A stretch of DNA of 33,613 nt, from contig JAQVVC010000004.1 of NCBI GenBank assembly GCA_028699175.1, positions 1 to 33,613 of the forward strand, read 5' to 3'. Within the stretch, counting starts at the first letter, position 1. Each line of letters begins with the position of its first letter. Both the position numbers and the translations under genes were made by a program. The notes under the pieces were generated by a model that had not been told where the DNA came from, did no database searches, and worked only from the letters and a program-made list of their open reading frames with translations. This stretch comes from Bacilli bacterium (GTDB lineage: Bacteria; Bacillota_I; Bacilli_A; RF39; UBA660). Shown here in pieces: positions 14,689-21,997 of this stretch.

Positions 14689-16717
14689 CCTTCTTCTCAA
14701 CTCCCATTCTTTCAACTAAGTTTTTAATAAAGATAAATTCGTTTTCTTCTAAAATTGAATTATACACTAAAGCATATAATAAAGCTTGTTTTTCATTAAA
14801 ACCATCTGCCATTAATAGTTTAAAAACCCTAAAAGCTTTTGGTCTAGATATTATTTGAGTATCAAATATTAGTTCTAATTTCCTTTTTATTAAAGTAAGT
14901 GGTGAATTCGAATAAATGGCCGGCCTATTTCCTTCATCTATTAATTCCATTATTGAATAATCACTTTTTATCATATTAATTTCAGATTCATTAATAATAC
15001 TATCTTCATCTTTAATATATTTTTTTAATTGATTAAATTCTTGGAAAGTCAATCTAGAATCTTCATCACCAAAATTACAATCTTTTAATCTTTTATACTC
15101 AATATTTATATTTTCCCAAACAGGCATTTTATTTTTATAAGCATAATATATTCTTTTGATTATTAATGTCTTTAATATATTACCGGAATTTTTACTATTA
15201 CTATGAATAAACTCATTTAGACCAACTTCAATAAATTGATCAATTTTAGATGCTAAATCAACGCTATTTAATATAGTATAACAAGAATTTTTTTCTTCAA
15301 AAAACAATTTTAAATCAAAACAATACTGTTTTAAAACATCTAAATTCTTTTTAATTAAACTAGAAAAGCTGTTAAAAGAGTTATGAGTATATAGCGAAAG
15401 ATTACATTTATCAATCAAAATACTAATATCAGCACCATAATTAATAAGTAAATCAATATTAAATAGTAATTCTTCATTATCAATATGTAAAAAATTAATA
15501 TTTTTATCAATAATATTATTAATCAAAACATTATATTGTTTAAATATTTTAGCATTTTCAACAAAATTTTGACATCCTTGTTCACTAAAAATAGTTGTGG
15601 CATTATTAACTATCTTAAACAATTCTCCCCCAGCACTTTTTATTCCAAAATAATTATAAAGCGTGCTAAGTATTAATTCTATTCTTTGTTTAGATGATTT
15701 TGTCAAAATAAATATCAATGAGTAAATGTTATTAGTTTTAATTTTAGATAATATTACTTTATTTTCTTCTTTTAAATACTTAGCAAATTCTTCCATTTTA
15801 GTTAGATCTTCACTTGTTAATTTAAGTTTTAATTCATCTTCTAAAATATCATAATTATAACCTAAATAAGATAATATTTCTTTTAATTTTTGGGTATGTT
15901 CAGCATCCACTAACTTAGTAGAAGGTTTCTTTTTTCTTAAATTAATCGAACTAAAAATATCTTGAAAAGGATCAGTGTCTTCAAAATTTAAAGGTGTAAC
16001 CTCTATTTCTTCAATTGCTTCCTCTTTGTTATAATCTTCGATAATTCTTTCTGTAACGATTACTTCTTCTGGTTCTTCTATAAGTTTGATCGGTGTTAAA
16101 TTTATAGTTATATTTGGTTTAATATATTGTTTTTCTTTTATTCCAGTATATATTTCACTTAATTTTCGAGCATTAAATTCATTAACAAAACTATATATTT
16201 TATCTAAATTGTTATCGACATCATTAGGTGTTTCACTACGTACAATTTTTTCTATTATGTTATAATCATTTTCAGTAAATAATTCTTCTTTTTGAACAAT
16301 TCCTAAAATTTTGCGATAATCAGAAATTTGATTTTCGCTTTTTTCTTTCGCATTTTGAATATTATATTCATTTCGTGAAATAGTTAATTTAATTAATTCT
16401 TTTAATTCTTCTAAATTTAGCAATTGATTTTTATTTAGATTCAATTTAGTTTGATTTTGCTTTGCTAATTCAGCTAGACCTTTAATAAATTTGATATTAC
16501 CTAAAAAATAATTACGAGCTTCAAGCGGTTCTAAATTATTTACTAAATTATTAAGAGCACTTTCTGTTAAATTAATAATATCTTCAGGATGGTTAAAATT
16601 ATTTAAAAAAGTATTTAATTCGGCATTATCAAATGCGATTTGTTGAATTTGATTATTGTCTAATGTAGACAAAGCTGGCTTGATAATACTAATTAATAGT
16701 TCTTTTCCTGACAACAT
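14663..16717 (-). CDS. Unrecognised 684-residue helical-repeat protein, middle gene of the operon
   Basis: No family is recognised. The protein is predicted almost entirely helical and soluble, with no signal peptide or membrane segment. Residues about 1-200 are helical; 205-275 form an acidic, probably disordered linker (many Glu, EEAIEEIEV, ending DPFQDIFSSINLRKKKPS). From about 280 to the end there are repeating helix pairs, visible as recurrent L-x-x-Y/F-G segments such as ILSYLGYNYDIL, NYFGIKSAGGELFKIV and DLLINYGADISILIDKC. This looks like an alpha-solenoid used for binding protein or nucleic acid. The ATG has a strong AAAGGAGGG ribosome site. It follows the first operon gene by 27 bases and overlaps the third. 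Confidence 0.75.
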   Translation of the reverse strand: MLSGKELLISIIKPALSTLDNNQIQQIAFDNAELNTFLNNFNHPEDIINLTESALNNLVNNLEPLEARNYFLGNIKFIKGLAELAKQNQTKLNLNKNQLLNLEELKELIKLTISRNEYNIQNAKEKSENQISDYRKILGIVQKEELFTENDYNIIEKIVRSETPNDVDNNLDKIYSFVNEFNARKLSEIYTGIKEKQYIKPNITINLTPIKLIEEPEEVIVTERIIEDYNKEEAIEEIEVTPLNFEDTDPFQDIFSSINLRKKKPSTKLVDAEHTQKLKEILSYLGYNYDILEDELKLKLTSEDLTKMEEFAKYLKEENKVILSKIKTNNIYSLIFILTKSSKQRIELILSTLYNYFGIKSAGGELFKIVNNATTIFSEQGCQNFVENAKIFKQYNVLINNIIDKNINFLHIDNEELLFNIDLLINYGADISILIDKCNLSLYTHNSFNSFSSLIKKNLDVLKQYCFDLKLFFEEKNSCYTILNSVDLASKIDQFIEVGLNEFIHSNSKNSGNILKTLIIKRIYYAYKNKMPVWENINIEYKRLKDCNFGDEDSRLTFQEFNQLKKYIKDEDSIINESEINMIKSDYSIMELIDEGNRPAIYSNSPLTLIKRKLELIFDTQIISRPKAFRVFKLLMADGFNEKQALLYALVYNSILEENEFIFIKNLVERMGVEKKDDELFRAV

Positions 16718-16744
16718 AATTTTCCCTCCTTTATTATTCTTTGG

Positions 16745-18154
16745 CTATTTTTTTAACGTCTTTGGTTCTTTTTCTCTATATTCCAATATTCTTTTTTTAA
16801 CAATATCATATGTATCTAAATATTCCTTTAAATCCCCAACCATATTTTTATATTCAATTTCATATTGCTTATAATCTTCATTATAATTTTTTAATACTTG
16901 TTTGAAGAAAATTAAATTCAATCTTAAAGTTTCTGCTATATAAGCTAAGGTAACCTTATTCTTTTCATAAGATTCTTCTTCATCTACATATTTTTCATGT
17001 AAAGATGAAATTTTAGTTAGCCTTGTTATATCATCTTCACTAAAACTTTTTAATAATTCTGTTTCTTCGATAATAATTTCTTGAATTCTTTCAATTAGTA
17101 TTGTATTTTCATCTTTTTCAATTGTTTTATCATTTTCAATTGTTTTATCATTTTCAATTGATTTTGATTCTTTTCCCGCTGCTTTAATTTTAGCATCTTT
17201 TAAAATTGGTTCAGGGGTACGAGATATTTCTAATATTTTTTCGCATGTAATTATTGCTTGTTCTTTTATATCAGAAGTAATTTCTTTTCGTTCTAAAATA
17301 ATTTTATCATAAGCATTTATTTCTTTTTCTAGCATTAAACATACTAGGGCATTTTGAATTACTTTATAAGGCTTTTCAGTTTGTTTGGCTATTTCATCAA
17401 CTCTCATTAAAATATTATCTATATTTATAGTTAAGTTTCTTGATAAAAATATTTCTTTTACTTCTTCTAGTGATTTTCCATATTCTTGTTTTTTTCTTTC
17501 TACAATTACTCTATATTTATCAAGTACTTTCTCATCTTCATCTTTAGATATTCCTTTATTAATAACTAAACTATAATTTAATTTACCCACTTCTTTTTTA
17601 ATCACTGATTTAGTTGATAAATCAAAACCACACTTATTAAGCATATCATTAAAATCATTCATATCAAAAATGGGCTTATTTAGTTGTCCACCTTTGAATT
17701 TATCAAGATATCCATTGTAAGATTCAAGCACTTCTTCTAATGAAGAGATATGGTCTTTTTGTTCATTTTTATATTGAGATAAATAATTTGATATGTGGAG
17801 CGCTATTTTTTCTGTTTCTTCGATAGCTTGATTATATTGAGGCGCTTCAGCAACATTGCCATGAGTAGAGGTTATTTCACGATATAATTTAATAATTTCT
17901 TTATTTTTGGAAAAGGTTTCGGTTAATTTTAATATATCCTCTTCTCCCATTTCTTCTAATATATTACTATAATCTTGATCATTTATTTTAACTATATCAT
18001 CTATTTTTAATTTATCTTCAGTAATATTATATTTAAACAGAATATTTTCAATTGCTAATACGGCATTTTTATTTCTTTCTAATTCAGTAATTAGAGAAGT
18101 GGTCGTTGTTATTCGTTTTGTTAATTCATCTAATAATATTTGTATCGGTTTCAA
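16745..18154 (-). CDS. Unrecognised 469-residue coiled-coil protein, first gene of the operon
   Basis: No family is recognised. The protein is Lys/Glu/Ile-rich, soluble and predicted coiled-coil over most of its length, without signal peptide or membrane helix. A central hydrophilic linker at about residues 325-352 contains a six-residue repeat (IENDKT twice, then IEKDEN) encoded by an 18-base tandem repeat, a likely flexible hinge between two helical halves. The start is TTG at 18154; AGAGAGGTGA lies at ideal spacing in front of it and no nearby ATG is better placed, so this non-ATG start is well supported. A promoter at 18180-18208 gives a leader of about 20 bases. The three genes 16745, 14663 and 14392 form one operon of unknown role. 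Confidence 0.75.
   Translation of the reverse strand: MKPIQILLDELTKRITTTTSLITELERNKNAVLAIENILFKYNITEDKLKIDDIVKINDQDYSNILEEMGEEDILKLTETFSKNKEIIKLYREITSTHGNVAEAPQYNQAIEETEKIALHISNYLSQYKNEQKDHISSLEEVLESYNGYLDKFKGGQLNKPIFDMNDFNDMLNKCGFDLSTKSVIKKEVGKLNYSLVINKGISKDEDEKVLDKYRVIVERKKQEYGKSLEEVKEIFLSRNLTINIDNILMRVDEIAKQTEKPYKVIQNALVCLMLEKEINAYDKIILERKEITSDIKEQAIITCEKILEISRTPEPILKDAKIKAAGKESKSIENDKTIENDKTIEKDENTILIERIQEIIIEETELLKSFSEDDITRLTKISSLHEKYVDEEESYEKNKVTLAYIAETLRLNLIFFKQVLKNYNEDYKQYEIEYKNMVGDLKEYLDTYDIVKKRILEYREKEPKTLKK
17115..17160. repeat. 18-base tandem repeat inside the coiled-coil gene
   Basis: Two exact 18-base units (17115-17132 and 17133-17150) are followed by a 10-base partial third (17151-17160). 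The period is a multiple of three, so the repeat adds six residues per unit (IENDKT) without breaking the frame. It is a plausible site of length variation by slippage. Confidence 0.9.
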
Positions 18155-18179
18155 TATATCACCTCTCTACTATAAAGTA

Positions 18180-18208
18180 ATTTTAGCATATTATTAGTTA
18201 ACATTCAA
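18180..18208 (-). promoter_or_regulatory. Promoter of the three-gene operon
   Basis: On the minus strand TTGAAT (rc 18203-18208) and TAAAAT (rc 18180-18185) are separated by exactly 17 bases, with a TG dinucleotide before the -10. It is divergent from the nuclease gene promoter at 18252. Confidence 0.75.
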
Positions 18209-18251
18209 ATAAAAAGTATCTTTACAATTCATATATAAATGATTTAAAATG

Positions 18252-18260
18252 TGATACAAT
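18252..18260 (+). promoter_or_regulatory. Extended -10 promoter of the nuclease gene
   Basis: TGA-TACAAT at 18252-18260 is an extended -10 element; no good -35 is seen. Only 14 bases separate it from the ATG, so the transcript leader would be about 7-8 bases and would begin at the AGAGG ribosome site. Confidence 0.5.
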
Positions 18261-18274
18261 ATTAAGAGGCTATT

Positions 18275-19051
18275 ATGAAAATATTATTTAAAAAGACTAT
18301 TTTTTTCTTATTATGTTTCACTTTCTTTATTACTTATGTAAATGCAGAAGAATATAATATCGATAGTGTTAAATTTAAAAAATGTGTTGACGGAGATACA
18401 GCAGTGTTTACTTTAAATAATGAAGATATTAAAGTAAGATTTTTAGCAATAGATACTCCAGAAACTGTTCATCCTAATCAAGGAAAAGATCCTATTGGAC
18501 TATTAGCTAGTGAGTATACATGTAATAAAATTAACAATGCCAAAAATATAAAATTAGAATATGATGAAGCCAGTTCTAAATATGATAAATATAAGCGGGT
18601 TCTAGCTTGGATCTGGATAGATAATCATTTACTTCAAGAAGAGCTAATTAATTTAGGATATGCTAAGCTTGCCTATCTTTATGGAGATTATAAATATTTA
18701 GATAGACTATTTAAATCAGAAGATATATCAAAAGAAAAGAAATTAGGTATGTGGAGTACTAAGGATTTTGTTTATAAAGTAGAATTTCATATAGATGATA
18801 AAATAATTACTAAAGAAGTATTTGAAAATGATAAACTAAAATACTTTGAAGCTCATAAAAAAGGCTATCAATTTATTGGATGGAATTATAATAATAAAAA
18901 TTTTGATTTTAATACTAGAATTAATGATGATATCATATTAAAAGCTGAATTTAAAAAAAATATTACTAATTCGGAAATAATATTATTTGTTTTACTATTA
19001 TTAGCATATTTTATTAATAAAAAAGTAATAAAAAAGAAATTGAAGAAATAA
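18275..19051 (+). CDS. Secreted thermonuclease (SNase-like) with an InlB-like beta-repeat and a C-terminal membrane anchor
   Basis: The 258-residue protein has a signal peptide (basic start, hydrophobic core, likely cleavage after VNA at residue 24), then a staphylococcal nuclease domain at about 28-165. The active-site set is complete: VDGDT (Asp39, Asp41), VRF (Arg55), DTPET (Asp60, Glu63) and DKYKRVLAW (Arg108). It should be a calcium-dependent extracellular DNase/RNase. Residues about 167-228 look like a Listeria-Bacteroides (Flg_new/InlB B) repeat: EVFENDKLKYFEAHKKGYQFIGWNYNNKNFDFNT with the hallmark GYxFxGW and final K-A-x-F. Residues 233-248 form a membrane helix followed by a Lys-rich tail, so it is anchored outside the cell. 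The family usually lacks the added repeat. Ribosome site GAGG. Confidence 0.9.
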   Translation: MKILFKKTIFFLLCFTFFITYVNAEEYNIDSVKFKKCVDGDTAVFTLNNEDIKVRFLAIDTPETVHPNQGKDPIGLLASEYTCNKINNAKNIKLEYDEASSKYDKYKRVLAWIWIDNHLLQEELINLGYAKLAYLYGDYKYLDRLFKSEDISKEKKLGMWSTKDFVYKVEFHIDDKIITKEVFENDKLKYFEAHKKGYQFIGWNYNNKNFDFNTRINDDIILKAEFKKNITNSEIILFVLLLLAYFINKKVIKKKLKK

Positions 19052-19068
19052 AATAATTATGTTATAAT
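19040..19068 (+). promoter_or_regulatory. Promoter of the 19096 gene
   Basis: TTGAAG (19040-19045) and a perfect TATAAT (19063-19068) with TG before it are spaced by exactly 17 bases. The -35 lies inside the last codons of the nuclease gene. Confidence 0.7.
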
Positions 19069-19095
19069 TTTCATATAATAAAAAGGAGTGTAAAA

Positions 19096-20148
19096 ATGAA
19101 TAATGAAGAAAATAATTTTGAATTACCTAAAAAAATAGATGAAACCAATAATAGTCAAATACCTAATAGTGAAACAGGATTTAGTGATGCTCCCTTTTCA
19201 CAACCCACAACTCAAAATGATCAAGAAAACATTAATAATTTAACGGTAAAAGAAGAACCTGTTTTTGAATCAAATAATAATATCCAAAATGTTTTTTCAA
19301 ATCAGAATGAATCATACGGAAATAATGAAACCCAAAATAATTCTGTTCCATTAAGTAATCCTGAACCAACTTTAACACCTAATGTTCCAGAAATTAAAGA
19401 GGAGCCAATTGTTGCTCAGCAAACACAAATAAATGATAATAGCAATATATTTAATGGTGCTACACCTAATATTTTAGAAGAAAAACCTATAGTAGAGCAA
19501 CCTATTGATGTTACTTCTAAACCTGCTACACCTGATCAATCTCAAAACAATCTTGTAACTCCTATACCTGAAACAGGCGCAGTTCAAGATAATCAGCCTA
19601 ATAATCAAGAAGTAAAATTGGAAAAAAAGATTGTTATTGAAGAACCCGTAAAAAAAGAAAAAGAAAAAGGAAATGCAATAGTTGGTTTTTTTGCTTTATT
19701 AATCATTTTAGGAGCAATTTTTGCTGCCTTTTGGTATTTTATATCTCAAGGAATAATTAAAATGCCAAATAATATAAAATTACCAGCAGGTATAAATTTA
19801 CCTTTTTCAGAATCAAATACCACTACAACTACTAAAGTTAATGAACAAATTATCATTACATATGGATTATATAAAGAATCAGAACCTAGTACATGCCCAA
19901 ATAAACCTGTCGCTCTAATCCTTAATGAAAATAAAACGTTTTTATATACCAGCATAACTTTTGATACTATAAATAACACCTGTAATAGTATTGAAATACC
20001 TGGAACCTATACTTTAAGGGATGATAATATTTCCTTAACTAAAGAAAATGGAGAAGTCTTAGTAGTTTCTGTTGCAAACGAAGAAGGTAAGGCAATTCTT
20101 TCTATTCCTATTAATGATAAAACCATAAAGCTACACAGCGCTAATTAA
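19096..20148 (+). CDS. Single-pass membrane protein with a long disordered N-terminal part, function unknown
   Basis: No family is recognised. Residues 1-190 are low complexity and predicted disordered, rich in Asn, Gln, Pro, Glu and Thr with EEP and PxPE-like repeats. A short basic stretch (KKEKEK) precedes a single membrane helix at about 193-217. By the positive-inside rule the disordered part is cytoplasmic and the C-terminal domain (about 240-350) is outside. That domain is beta-rich, with two Cys (STCPNKP and NNTCNSI) that could form a disulfide, and it resembles small lipocalin-like or DUF-type sensory domains only in general form. The ribosome site AAAGGAGTG is strong and a consensus promoter precedes it. 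It abuts the next small gene by one base. Confidence 0.8.
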   Translation: MNNEENNFELPKKIDETNNSQIPNSETGFSDAPFSQPTTQNDQENINNLTVKEEPVFESNNNIQNVFSNQNESYGNNETQNNSVPLSNPEPTLTPNVPEIKEEPIVAQQTQINDNSNIFNGATPNILEEKPIVEQPIDVTSKPATPDQSQNNLVTPIPETGAVQDNQPNNQEVKLEKKIVIEEPVKKEKEKGNAIVGFFALLIILGAIFAAFWYFISQGIIKMPNNIKLPAGINLPFSESNTTTTTKVNEQIIITYGLYKESEPSTCPNKPVALILNENKTFLYTSITFDTINNTCNSIEIPGTYTLRDDNISLTKENGEVLVVSVANEEGKAILSIPINDKTIKLHSAN

Positions 20149-20149
20149 T

Positions 20150-20419
20150 ATGAATATAAAAGATATAAATATTAAAGATTTAATTAACAATCTCGATTTC
20201 GAGTCAAATAAATTCAAAAAAATTAATGATTATTTAAATTTAACCTCGTATCAAATAAGTGTTTTAGATCGAATGAAAATAGACTATAAAAATGCTACTT
20301 CTTTAAATAACTTAATATATTTAATTAATGAAGCTTACGAAGAAACACTAGATGAAGAATTAGAGATTATTCTTGATGAAATATCAGAAAGAAATTATTA
20401 TGAAAACACGAACAAATAA
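20150..20419 (+). CDS. Small acidic helical protein, function unknown
   Basis: This 89-residue protein is highly charged and helical, with an acidic C-terminal half (ETLDEELEIILDEISER). It is not recognised. It begins one base after the stop of the upstream gene with no visible Shine-Dalgarno, so it would depend on termination-reinitiation coupling. A terminator follows directly. A real gene is likely because coding extends through the interval with the same codon use as its neighbours. Confidence 0.65.
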   Translation: MNIKDINIKDLINNLDFESNKFKKINDYLNLTSYQISVLDRMKIDYKNATSLNNLIYLINEAYEETLDEELEIILDEISERNYYENTNK

Positions 20420-20444
20420 AAAAGATATTTAATTATCTTTTTTT
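20418..20444. terminator. Bidirectional intrinsic terminator
   Basis: AAAAAAGATA (20418-20427) pairs with TATCTTTTTT (20434-20443) around a 6-base loop, with T-runs on both strands. It serves the convergent genes ending at 20419 and 20433; both stop codons lie in or beside the stem. Confidence 0.8.
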
Positions 20445-21638
20445 GATTTCTAAATATAATTTTAATTCTTTAATATATTCCTTTCTCATAATTGGAAGTA
20501 ATGCATCAAATATTTTATAATTTTGATTTGAGATTTTATCAGAATTATTTAATTTAATATTATATATATCTAATAAATCGATATAATTAGAAATAGCTTC
20601 AATAGATGTTTCTTTATTTTTATTTTGAAAATTCACTAATACGTATTCAATATTTTCTTTAAAATATTTTAAATATAATTCGAATTCTTCATCAGTTATT
20701 TTAAATCCTTTTATTAATCTTTGTATTAATGTTAATTTATTGAATAAAGCTCCATCAATGATAATGATATCTTGACCTTCTGATATTTGGGTTAAAAAAT
20801 TTAGTTCTAGTTCTGCTAAAATTAATGAATTTCTATCTTGTAAATTTAAAGCATTATCATCAACTAAACCATTATTAAAACTAACTACTTTAATTTTAAA
20901 ACTATTTTCATTAAAAAAATTATGACAAATATCAATTAAGTTAGAATTATTTTTTTTATTATTATTAAATTCAACTATAAACGGCTTAGAAGTATTAATT
21001 ATACTCTTTAACATATAAAGCTCATTAATTTGAGCTTTATATTTTTCATTATTATTAGTTTTATGAGAAGATAATTTTGCTATATCAGTATAAAAAACTT
21101 CCGTAATATTATCAAAAAAGCGATCTAATAATGTAAATAATAAAGGATCAACAACATTATGTACTAAACTATCGTACATACTTTCATAGTACCATTTTTG
21201 ATCTTCAAAATCCCCACCATAGTTATCAAAATTTATTTTTCCTGATTTTATACTAAAATTTTTAACATCTTCTAAATTAGATATTTTATCTGCTAATATA
21301 ACAGCTTTATTACGAGATGGTAATTCTTTACTTAATTTTATTTTTTGAATCTTTCTTTCTTTCCAAGGTAAATTTGTATCGTGATTGCATGAAGTCATAA
21401 CTAAACTTGCAACATCACCACCAAATAATTTTGCTATATCATCTAACGTATAAAGTGTATCTTCTGGGACATCATGAAGATAACCAGCTGCAATAACAGC
21501 ATCATCAAAACCAGCAGATTTTAATATTTCTCCTGTAATCATTGGATGTATTATAAAAGGTTTATCCGTTTCATCTTTTCTACTAGCTCCTTCATGAGCC
21601 TTGATAGCAAATGTTAAAGCTCTATCACTTAGTTTCAT
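20433..21638 (-). CDS. HD-domain (SpoT/MESH1-like hydrolase) fused to a kinase-like domain with a degenerate P-loop
   Basis: This 401-residue protein has two parts. Residues about 1-180 are an HD hydrolase related to the (p)ppGpp hydrolase of SpoT/MESH1: His31 (IIHP), His55-Asp56 in YLHDVPEDT and Asp117 in ILADKISNLEDV give the metal site. Residues about 205-400 look like a P-loop nucleotide kinase: KPFIVEF, a region ending IIIIDGALFNKLTLIQRL, and KITDEEFELYLKYF, which recall the DRGLxDRxxWxxRL and Y-x-Y segments of deoxynucleoside-kinase-like enzymes. Where Walker A should be, residues 225-232 read NNNKKNNS with no Gly and no GKT. The P-loop is therefore dead and the domain may only bind or regulate. 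The ribosome site AAGGAG is good and the promoter at 21666 is consensus. Confidence 0.8.
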   Translation of the reverse strand: MKLSDRALTFAIKAHEGASRKDETDKPFIIHPMITGEILKSAGFDDAVIAAGYLHDVPEDTLYTLDDIAKLFGGDVASLVMTSCNHDTNLPWKERKIQKIKLSKELPSRNKAVILADKISNLEDVKNFSIKSGKINFDNYGGDFEDQKWYYESMYDSLVHNVVDPLLFTLLDRFFDNITEVFYTDIAKLSSHKTNNNEKYKAQINELYMLKSIINTSKPFIVEFNNNKKNNSNLIDICHNFFNENSFKIKVVSFNNGLVDDNALNLQDRNSLILAELELNFLTQISEGQDIIIIDGALFNKLTLIQRLIKGFKITDEEFELYLKYFKENIEYVLVNFQNKNKETSIEAISNYIDLLDIYNIKLNNSDKISNQNYKIFDALLPIMRKEYIKELKLYLEIKKR

Positions 21639-21665
21639 AGATACTGCTCCTTTAAGACAAATTTT

Positions 21666-21694
21666 ATTATATAATGGAATATATAAAAAGTAAA
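21666..21694 (-). promoter_or_regulatory. Promoter of the HD-domain gene
   Basis: On the minus strand TTTACT (rc 21689-21694) and a perfect TATAAT (rc 21666-21671) are separated by exactly 17 bases, about 28 bases before the ATG. Confidence 0.75.
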
Positions 21695-21745
21695 TAAATT
21701 AACGCCCTTATAAATTAATAAAATATGATATTTTTTAAAAGTAAA

Positions 21746-21774
21746 TTGTTTTTTAAATATTCTTATGATAAAAT
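21746..21774 (+). promoter_or_regulatory. Promoter of the small membrane protein and dead-protease genes
   Basis: TTGTTT (21746-21751), a 17-base spacer and TAAAAT (21769-21774) with TGA before it form a plausible extended promoter. It is divergent from the promoter at 21666. Confidence 0.6.
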
Positions 21775-21800
21775 ATGTATTATAAATAGGAGAATGATAT

Positions 21801-21989
21801 ATGAAAAAATTAAAAATTAAAAACGGGTATATCACTGTTATAATTTCAGGCTTATGTTTAATTGGCACTTTTATGTTATATAAGTACTTAAAAATTGATG
21901 ATGTATTTTGTGTAATTTTAATGATATTTTCCTTGATAATTGCAGTTTATGGTATCTTTCAAATTATTAGAGATACTTATAATAATTAG
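21801..21989 (+). CDS. Small two-helix membrane protein
   Basis: This 62-residue protein is not recognised. It has a basic N-terminus (MKKLKIKNGY) and two hydrophobic segments (about 11-26 and 34-56), so it is a small hairpin membrane protein. The ribosome site AGGAG is good. It precedes the trypsin-fold gene by 8 bases and probably shares its transcript. An antisense frame across it (21635-21868, minus) has no support. Confidence 0.75.
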   Translation: MKKLKIKNGYITVIISGLCLIGTFMLYKYLKIDDVFCVILMIFSLIIAVYGIFQIIRDTYNN

Positions 21990-21997
21990 GTGATAAT

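Noticed and set aside
21635..21868. Minus-strand open frame of 77 codons
   Set aside because: It overlaps both divergent promoters and the small membrane protein gene on the plus strand, which has a proper ribosome site.
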